In this document: piece by piece, positions 57,402 to 64,000 of the stretch | Position numbering within the stretch: the first letter of the stretch is position 1 | Layout: every line of letters begins with the position of its first letter | From: Castor canadensis | Taxonomy: Eukaryota; Chordata; Mammalia; Rodentia; Castoridae | Direction: 5' to 3' | NCBI RefSeq assembly: GCF_047511655.1 | Contig: NC_133401.1 | Coordinates: forward strand, 16,738,501 to 16,802,500 | DNA: 64,000 nucleotides | Notes under the pieces: generated by a model | The model's database searches: none | Seen by the model: the letters and a program-made list of their open reading frames with translations, nothing else | What the model was told of the DNA's origin: nothing | Position numbers and translations under genes: made by a program

Positions 57402-57770
57402 ATTCACTGCTATGGACTGACAGAGGTGATGGTTTTGGGAGATGGGGACTTTGGTGAGGTAATTAGAGTCAAATGGCATCATTAGGGTAGATCCTAATCC
57501 CATGGGATGGGTGTCCTTGTAATAGAGACACCACAGAGCTCTCTCCCTGCCTACCCCCTGCCCCAAGAACAAAAAGAAAGGCCACAGGAAGATTTGCAGA
57601 GAAGGGATCCCTGGCTAACCAAGAAGAGCGCCCTCACCCAGACCATGTTCAGTGCCTTGACCTTGGACTCCTAGCCTCCAGAAGTATGAAAAAGTAGTAA
57701 ATCTTTGTACTTAAGCAAACCAGTCCATGCTTTGTTACTTCAGTCCAAGTACTCTGAAACATAGTTCAGT
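57402..57770 (+). mobile_element. Solo LTR of MLT1 type (ERVL-MaLR)
   Basis: It matches the MLT1 layout: TATGGACTGA near the 5' end, GGTAATTAGAGTCAAATG, then CATTAGGGTAGATCCTAATCC, GTGTCCTTGTAATAG, and the CTTGGACTCCTAGCCTCCAGAA block near the 3' end. It is a non-coding, much-diverged fossil, shared by placental mammals and probably of order 100 million years old. No internal retroviral part is attached. Confidence 0.75.
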
Positions 57771-57779
57771 GGTCCCTTA

Positions 57780-57912
57780 TCCTTCAGTATATATACTGTT
57801 AGTTATCACTTATTTATATATAATATACATATATTTTTATAATGGAAGTTGACTGATAGGTACATGAGGATTCACTGAACTATTTATATATATTTAAACC
57901 ACAAATATGTGC
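57780..57912. repeat. AT-rich low-complexity DNA
   Basis: TATATAATATACATATAT-type sequence. Confidence 0.8.
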
Positions 57913-57917
57913 ATATA

Positions 57918-58013
57918 TGTGGAAGCAGAGTCTCAGGCTGGCTTAGAACTTTTGTTCTTCTTGCCTGAGCTTCCCTAGTGCTGGGGTTACAGGCATGCAC
58001 CACCATGCCTGAC
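57918..58013 (-). mobile_element. B1-like SINE, antisense
   Basis: TCTCAGGCTGGCTTAGAAC, GTGCTGGGGTTACAGGCATG. Confidence 0.78.
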
Positions 58014-58104
58014 TCAATTCAGTCAATGTATTTAACTATTAACTATTAACTATTTAACTGTTAATGACGTACAGCTCAAATTCAAATTTTCTCAATCATT
58101 CCCT

Positions 58105-58262
58105 TGTCTTTTTTGTTTTTAGATGGGACTGGGGTTTGAACTCAGGGTTTCACACTTGCAAAGCAGGCACTACCGCTAGCCATTTTGCTCTGGTTATTTT
58201 GGAGATGGGGTCTTGAGAACTATTTGCCTGGTCTTGAACAGATCTCGTGGGCCACCAGCACC
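58105..58262 (-). mobile_element. Dimeric SINE, antisense, head incomplete
   Basis: ID part CACTTGCAAAGCAGGCAC. The head is reduced to the ends. Confidence 0.7.
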
Positions 58263-58529
58263 TGAATGTGATCTAGTTTCGTTTAGACTGACCCCTCTGG
58301 TATTTATTTCCTCATGGTTAGATTTTGTGCATTTTGTGCAAGCGGGGGGACATGTGTGGTCAGCATCTCAATCTCAACAAGTGTCTTCTGCCAGCCCTGT
58401 GTTTAAGGTACAGTTTTACAATTTTAAAAGTGCCTGCATTTAGAAGGAAGGAGCAGAATGCTCTCCCATTACAAACATTTCAGTGAGGGTCTGGAGACTA
58501 AGGAAAAGGAAATCAGAAAATAAGGGAAT

Positions 58530-58625
58530 GGTTGCAAAGTCCAAACTGTAATGCTCCCTGAGGGCAGGGAATGCCCTGGGCTTAGAACAGCACCTGGCAC
58601 ACACGCTCAGTAAATTTAAGTGGAA
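58530..58625 (+). mobile_element. L2 LINE 3' end
   Basis: CTCCCTGAGGGCAGGGAATG, CAGCACCTGGCACACACGCT. Confidence 0.72.
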
Positions 58626-58865
58626 GTGCAAGACTCGAATAGGGCACATGTGAAAGTCTGTGGGCAGGATAAAGTGTGGCGAATGACTAATGGAGGACAG
58701 ATGTTGAGGGAACCCCTGTGTGATATGGGGTGTCCAGAGGGAAAGGAGGAGAAAACAAACATAAAAGGTCCCTGAAGCAAAACAGAACTTGTGGTTGATA
58801 AGCAGAGAGAGGGCTGGTGAGGCCAAACCAGGCTTTGCTTGTGGTGAGGGTCATGGGACTTTGCA

Positions 58866-59190
58866 GACCAAAAGATTTGAACTCAGGGCCTTGTGCTTAC
58901 TAGGCAGGCACTCTACCTCTTGAGCCAGCCCCCCCCCCCCCCCGGCCACATCCCCTTCTGCCTTAGTCATTTTCCAAATAGGGTCCTGTGTTTCCTGCCA
59001 GGCTGGCTTGGACCATGGTTCTCCTATCTGCACTTGTCTGGCTGGGATGACAGACGCGCACCCCTGTGTTCAGCTTTTATTGGTTGAGATGGGTTTCTTC
59101 ATAACGTTCTCCGGGGACTGTCCTCGAAACAGGACTCCCTGCTCTCTGCCTCCAGGGTAGTTCGGATTACAGGCTTGAGCCACGACCCAG
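58866..59190 (-). mobile_element. Trimeric SINE, antisense, with a C17 run
   Basis: ID part to 58,945, middle unit to 59,070 (GCTGGGATGACAGACGCGC), linker TTTTATTGGTTGAGATGGG, then head. Confidence 0.7.
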
Positions 59191-59382
59191 GCTAGAGTGG
59201 ATTTTACACAGGGAGTCGCTGGTGGGGTGGGAAGAATGGGTGGAGGGAGGTTGTAAGAGAGGATGACATGATGGAAATCCCTTACCCTTGCTGTATATTT
59301 ATGTCTTTGTCTGGTTTTTTTTTTTTCATTACTTGGGGACCCATAGAGGAAATTTGTTAAAAGCTGTATGTGAACACATGCA

Positions 59383-59576
59383 ATATATTTTTTTGGTGGT
59401 ACTGGGATTTGAATTCAGGGCCTACACCTTGAGCCACTCCGCTAGCCCTTTTTGTGATTTTTTTTTGGGGATAGTCTTGCAAACTATTTGCCTGGGCTGG
59501 CTTCAAACCTTGAACCTCCTGATTTCTGCTTCCTGAGAAGCTAGGGTTACAGGTGTGAGCACTAGCGCCCGGCTAA
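59383..59576 (-). mobile_element. Dimeric SINE, antisense, shortened ID part
   Basis: GGGCCTACACCTTGAGCCAC, GGTTACAGGTGTGAGCAC. Confidence 0.83.
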
Positions 59577-59649
59577 CACACAATTCTGATGTTCAACTTC
59601 AGACTGTTGGGTTTGGTCCATGCTCCTTAGGCAGGTGAATGGACGTATA

Positions 59650-60095
59650 CCTAGAAATAATAATTAGCACTTACAGGGTGCCTCTGTGCCAGGCTTTGTT
59701 CTTTTTTTGGAGTACTGAGGTTTGAACTCAGTGCTTCATGCTTACAAAGCAGGTGCTCTATGGCTTGAGCCACACCCAGTCCATTTCACTCTGGTTATTT
59801 TTGGAGATAGGGAGGGGTCTCACAAACTACTTGCCTGAGCTGGCTTCAAACTGGTATCCTTTTGACCTCAGCCTCCTAGGTAGCGAGGATTACAGGTGGA
59901 AGCTACTGAGCCCGGCCAGGCTTGGTTCTGAGTGCTTTATAAATTCATAACCCACTCTTCATAACCCAGAAAAGATCCCCATTGAACAGATGGGAAAACA
60001 GCACCAGAGAAAATTGCTTTTTTCATGCTCACACAGGGATAGTGACAAAGGCAGGGTGACAAACCTGTTCCTAGCCACAAGGCCAGGACTTTGAC
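59650..60095 (-). mobile_element. MIR SINE, antisense, split by a dimeric SINE
   Basis: ATTAGCACTTACAGGGTGCC, then GAACAGATGGGAAAACAGC. The SINE (59701-59921, second type) is bounded by CCAGGCTTTGTTCT and CCAGGCTTGGTTCT. Confidence 0.75.
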
Positions 60096-60429
60096 CAAGT
60101 TAATTCAGTGTCACTGGTCAAGGACTCCCTAAAAACCATTCTGTTTTCCCACTGGTCAGAATTTCTGGTCAGTTCTTTGACCCCTATTTCTGTTAGGAGA
60201 GGTAGGCAAGCAGCGACTCTCAGTGTTGGCTCAGGTGGGGACCCAGACTTTGGAGCCAGTGGTGGACTGGGTCACAAGGCAGGTTTGGGAAAGGATCGTT
60301 CAGCCAGGTTGTGTGTCTTCCTGTGCGCGGTGTTTGTTACTATTAGTTTTTGTCTGCTCTTGGGAGTCCCCGGGAGTGTTTGAATCTTGAAAAACTCAGA
60401 GCAAATGTTCGGGATGGAGTTTGCATGCT

Positions 60430-60565
60430 TCAACCCATAGCTGTGTCTCACAAGCTGTGTGACCTTGGGGAAGTTATTTAGCGTCTCTGTGCTTCCTCTC
60501 CTTGTCTGTAAAATGGAGATGATCACAGTTCCTATCTCGTAGGGAGCTGTGAGGATTTGAGGAGA
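60430..60565 (+). mobile_element. MIR SINE
   Basis: GCTGTGTGACCTTGGGGAAG, GTCTGTAAAATGGAGATGAT. Confidence 0.85.
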
Positions 60566-60769
60566 TGGTCCCAGGCATAAAGTCCAGCATATGGTTGGGG
60601 ACTCTTTAAGGGCCATCTGCTTGATTTGCGGTGTCATTCCGCAGTGTGAGCTGTGTGAGATTCCACCAGCTTGATGCTGTGTGCGCCATCCTGAGTGCCT
60701 GGAAGAGTCACCAGGGTATTTTCTGCATCTTTCTTATCCAGGACCCCTTTGTATCCTCTCTGGGACCTG

Positions 60770-61035
60770 CTCAGCCACGCCCCCAGCCCGGCTCTCCTCC
60801 AATCCCAGATCTAAAGAGGGTCTTCCTCTCCTGAAGGCCTGGGTTCCTTAGCCACGCCCACAGCCATGTGGCCACGCCCCTCCTCAGCCCTCCAATCCCA
60901 GGACATTGAGCCACGTCTCCCTGTCAATTCCAGGTGGGCTGGGTTCTGCTCCAGGGAGCGCCACGCCCCCTCCTTGGGCGTGGCACGCCCGTCCGCCCCC
61001 AGCCAAGGTCTGGCCCCGCCCCTGCCCACCTGGAT
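60770..61035. promoter_or_regulatory. Cluster of CCACGCCC (KLF/SP-type) boxes
   Basis: GCCACGCCC at 60774, 60851, 60871 and 60960, reversed at 60976 (GGGCGTGGC), with CCCCGCCCC at the end. CTCCAATCCCAG occurs twice. No SINE. Confidence 0.45.
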
Positions 61036-61231
61036 CTTGAGCACTCACTATACTGTAGACAGCCTAAAGAGCTTGTCATGGGTGAGTGATGGTTGGGGTA
61101 CATCTTGCCCTAAGGTCACATAAATCTGCAGGTTTGGGGGTTGGGGCGGCTAGGCAGAAGCTACAAGGGTCACATGACCCAGAAATTCTGCTCACCCCAT
61201 CCCCTTTATTAGTGATTGAGTGATTGAATTA

Positions 61232-61427
61232 TTGATTAATTTTTGTGATATTGGAGTTGGAGCCCAGGTCCCCCTCACTTGCTAGGCAAGTGATCTACCC
61301 CATAAGCCGTGCCTCCAATCCTTTTTGTATGTATTTTGTTTATGAGACAGGGGTTCGCTAATTTTGCCCTGGCTCGCCCAGACTCCTGCCTCTGCCTCCT
61401 GAGTAGCTGGACACCAACACACCCAGC
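61232..61427 (-). mobile_element. ID and B1-like pair, antisense
   Basis: TTGCTAGGCAAGTGATCTAC, then TGAGACAGGGGTTCGC. Confidence 0.7.
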
Positions 61428-61609
61428 AGTGATCTCTTTCCAAAGTTTCTCCAGGGCTCAGGAGAGAAATGGCTTTGGGGTGATGTGGGGATTCCCCTGC
61501 CACAGGCTACCTTGCTATTTTCACCTTCAAAGTCCTACCCAGCTCTTGGGATCTGTAACGAGAGGAGAGGGTGAGGGTTTGTGTGCCTGTGTGTTTAAGA
61601 AGAGTAGGA

Positions 61610-61697
61610 TGGGCTGGCAGAGTGGCTCAAGTAGTAGAGCACCTGCCTAGCAAGCATGAGGCCCTGAGTTGAAACCCCAATACTGTGGGGGGAAAAA
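61610..61697 (+). mobile_element. ID-type monomer
   Basis: GGCAGAGTGGCTCAAGTAGT, GAGTTGAAACCCCAATACTG. Confidence 0.83.
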
Positions 61698-61919
61698 TAG
61701 GGTAGGTTGTTGGAATTGGATAGGTCCCTCTCTTGTGTTTAGTATACAAAACATAAAAAAAAAGTAAAGAGAGAAAAAGTGACTCTTCATCTATTGAAAT
61801 ATTTAAAAAAAAGAGTTACCTCTCAGGGAGGGAGTGAAGCTTCCCAAGAGACCATAGAGGGGGCAAGGGTGGCCCAGGTGCGAGGGAAGAGGGACCCTCA
61901 GCAGCTCTTCCCCAGATAC

Positions 61920-62440
61920 CTCTATTTTTAGATTTTTTTTCTTGTTCTCTCTGGGTCTCTGTCCTCCATTCTTCTGAGTATGAGTGTTTGTCTCCCCACC
62001 CCTTGGTATCTATCTCTTTCTCACCCCACGCGATTCCCCCCTCCCCTTGTAGTTTTCCCCCTGGTCTCTCTCTCTTTCTGTCTCTGTCTCTCTCGGGACA
62101 TCTACTTACACCCCTTAGTCTTGTTTATTTATTGGTATTTTTTGGTGGTACTGGAGTTTTGAACTCAGAGCCTTGTACTTGCTAGGCAAGTGCTCTGTCA
62201 CTTGAGCCATGCCCCCAGTCCTCTTCTTGGTCTTTGATTTCCTTTCTTGGTCTCCATATTCCCCTCTCTCTATTTCTCTTGGTCCTCGTCCCCTTTCTGT
62301 CTGAGTTTTTGTCTCCATCTCTCTTGAGGTCTTTTCTCCTGTCTCTTTTTCTGAGTTCTACCCTCATTCTCTCTGGTCTGTGTCCATTTCTCTCCATCTC
62401 TGAGTTCCTCTGCTTCTCAGTTTCTCCCTTCCATGTGTCT
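61920..62440 (+). repeat. Degenerate polypyrimidine tract with an ID insert
   Basis: CTCTCTCTTTCTGTCTCTG-like text on both sides of an antisense ID (62128-62221). Confidence 0.65.
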
Positions 62441-62765
62441 GGATTTTGGGCCATGGTCCCTTCTCAGTCCCCTAGCCCCAGGGCTAAAGAATGTCAACCC
62501 TTATCTCTGCCCATTGACTCCAGGGCTTACAGCCACTCTTCCCATCCCAAAGCCACTTTTTGCATTGCTAGTAAAGCCCATGTGACTATGTGACTAGTGA
62601 TTGCTCATGGAAGGTGGCATGTGTCACTTTTGGGCTGACAGGAGGGTGTTAGGAAAGGTACTACATGGTGCAGTGAACCCATGGTCAACTGCCGTAGACT
62701 CATGCAGTACCATTGTTTGGCAGGCACTTGTCTATTGCTGCCATGGAGATGTCAGGGCTTATTTA

Positions 62766-62946
62766 TTTACTGATTTTTGGTGGGAATGAAGTTTGAACTC
62801 AGGGCTTCACACTTGCAAAGCAAGTGCTCTCCTGCTTGAACCACCCCTCCAGTCCATTTTGCTCTAGTTATTTTGGAGATGGGTTGGCCTCAAGCCTCAA
62901 TCCTCCCAGTCTCAGCCTCCCAAGTAGCTAGGATTACAGGCATGAG
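62766..62946 (-). mobile_element. Dimeric SINE, second subfamily, antisense
   Basis: CACTTGCAAAGCAAGTGC, GATTACAGGCATGAG. Confidence 0.82.
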
Positions 62947-63139
62947 TCAGGGCTCATTTGTTACAGTAACTCCTCTTACCTAAGGCTACCCCAAGCTTCA
63001 TTCCCATTCAGAAGGTTGACAAAAATGTCAACACTAAAGTACCCAAACCTTCCACTCACATCCATCTCCAGCCTACGTTAGTCCTAACTAAACCTCAGCC
63101 TTAACCCACCCCACGCTCAGCTGAAAGACAAGGTCAACA

Positions 63140-63318
63140 TTTTAATTTTTTTTTTTTTTGCAATATTAGGGTTTGAACTCAGGACCTTCACCTTGAGCCA
63201 CTCCACCAGCCCTTTTTTGTGAAGTGTTTTTTTTCAAGATAGGGTCTTGGCTGGGCTGGCTTCTAACCGTGATCCTCCTGATCTCTGCCTCCCGAGTAGC
63301 TGGGATTACAGACTGATC
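63140..63318 (-). mobile_element. Dimeric SINE, antisense, shortened ID part
   Basis: GGACCTTCACCTTGAGCCAC, TAGCTGGGATTACAGAC. Confidence 0.82.
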
Positions 63319-63527
63319 CTGCCCTTCACTATTAACTCTCAGTCTGGTGACTATGACACAGTTATATCCCAAGTCTAAGCCTCACCTGGCCGAGAGGCAG
63401 AGATTCACCCTGACCTTCCATTGTAATCTCCATCCAGTCTTAGATCCAAATCCAGCCCTGGTCTTAGCTACAATCCTGGTTTTCATTTGCTTGTAGCTAT
63501 AACCATGGTCTTCACCTGATGCCTAAT

Positions 63528-63612
63528 CTTTCCTTTTGTGGTGCTGGGGTTGGAGCCTGGGGCCTTGTACATGCTAGACAAGTGTTCTACCACTGAGCTA
63601 CATCCCCAACCT
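63528..63612 (-). mobile_element. Classical ID element, antisense
   Basis: GTGGTGCTGGGGTTGGAGCC, TACCACTGAGCTACATCCCC, the ID consensus end. Confidence 0.8.
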
Positions 63613-63715
63613 CAGTGCCTATCTTTATGTACCTGATCCCATACTTAACCTTAACCATAGCCATAACCCAAACATCAAGGCTAATTGTTAACTTTACCAT
63701 GGTCCTTTTATCTTT

Positions 63716-63914
63716 TTCCTTTTTTTGGTGGTACTGGGATTGAATTCAGGGCCTCATAATTGCAAGTGCTGAGTCACTCCCTCAGTCCTTTTGCTTTAGT
63801 GTATTTTTCAGATAGCCTCTTGCCTTTTAGCTTAGGTGATGTTGAACCTTGATTCCCCTCCCTCTGCCTCCCGAGTAGCTGGCATTACAAGTGTGTACCA
63901 TTGTGCCTGCCTGA
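63716..63914 (-). mobile_element. Dimeric SINE, antisense
   Basis: GGTGGTACTGGGATTGAATT; the head has lost its centre. Confidence 0.72.
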
Positions 63915-64000
63915 ATCTTTTTAAACGTAAATCTTAACTCAATCTTCAACCCCATGCCAAATTCCCATAATGATTGCTACTGATCCTTAATTTCTAATTC

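Larger units (their letters stand above)
62965..64000 (+). repeat. Degenerate AACC/ATAACC repeat broken by SINEs
   Basis: ACTTAACCTTAACCATAGCC and AGCCTTAACCCACCCC-type text continues across three SINE insertions to the window edge. Confidence 0.45.

Noticed and set aside
49200-64000. NOVA2 exons expected to the right of NANOS2
   Set aside because: I looked for KH-domain coding or a long conserved 3' UTR and saw none. The gene probably begins beyond the window.

Overview
The window is nuclear DNA of a placental mammal, almost certainly a rodent. It has spliced genes with mammalian codon use, CpG islands, microsatellites, and old L2, MIR and MLT1 copies. Most of the space between exons is filled by 7SL-derived B1-like SINEs and tRNA-derived ID-like SINEs. 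The commonest element joins a B1-like head to an ID-like tail. The mix is not that of mouse or rat. A mouse-related rodent outside Muridae (beaver or relatives) fits best, but that is inference from memory of the SINE consensus.

Gene order matches human chromosome 19q13.3: SYMPK (-), FOXA3 (+), IRF2BP1 (-), MYPOP (-), NANOS2 (-). SYMPK covers 1-11.4 kb. The window holds its non-coding first exon and the first eight coding exons, and the last of these runs off the left edge. A CpG island at 10.9-12.4 kb is shared by the divergent SYMPK and FOXA3 promoters. FOXA3 (12.1-20.7 kb) has a short first coding exon, a 6.7-kb intron full of SINEs, and a second exon carrying the forkhead domain. From 20.7 to 28.7 kb there is no protein gene, but there are GC-rich single-copy blocks, a palindromic HNF1-type site and a CpG-rich patch. 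IRF2BP1 (28.7-31.3 kb) is intronless. MYPOP (35.4-44.0 kb) has two coding exons, a 6-kb intron and an upstream non-coding exon in its own CpG island. NANOS2 (47.8-49.2 kb) is a compact intronless germ-cell gene with a TATA box. From 49.2 kb to the right edge I see no gene; in human this is the gap before NOVA2.

The genes are not an operon. They are independent units: an mRNA 3'-end processing scaffold (SYMPK), a liver/gut pioneer factor (FOXA3), a RING-type corepressor (IRF2BP1), a Myb/SANT-like repressor that binds profilin (MYPOP) and a CCR4-NOT-recruiting germline RNA-binding protein (NANOS2).

Items most worth a second look: (i) a trimeric SINE (two B1-like units plus one ID-like unit) in six long copies and one partial; (ii) an 81-codon ORF opposite MYPOP, flanked by a perfect NRF1 palindrome and an RFX X-box, whose second half recurs inside a SINE 1.5 kb away; (iii) an unannotated promoter-like site with a ZNF143-type motif at 31.95 kb; (iv) internal repeats that make up the FOXA3 3' UTR.
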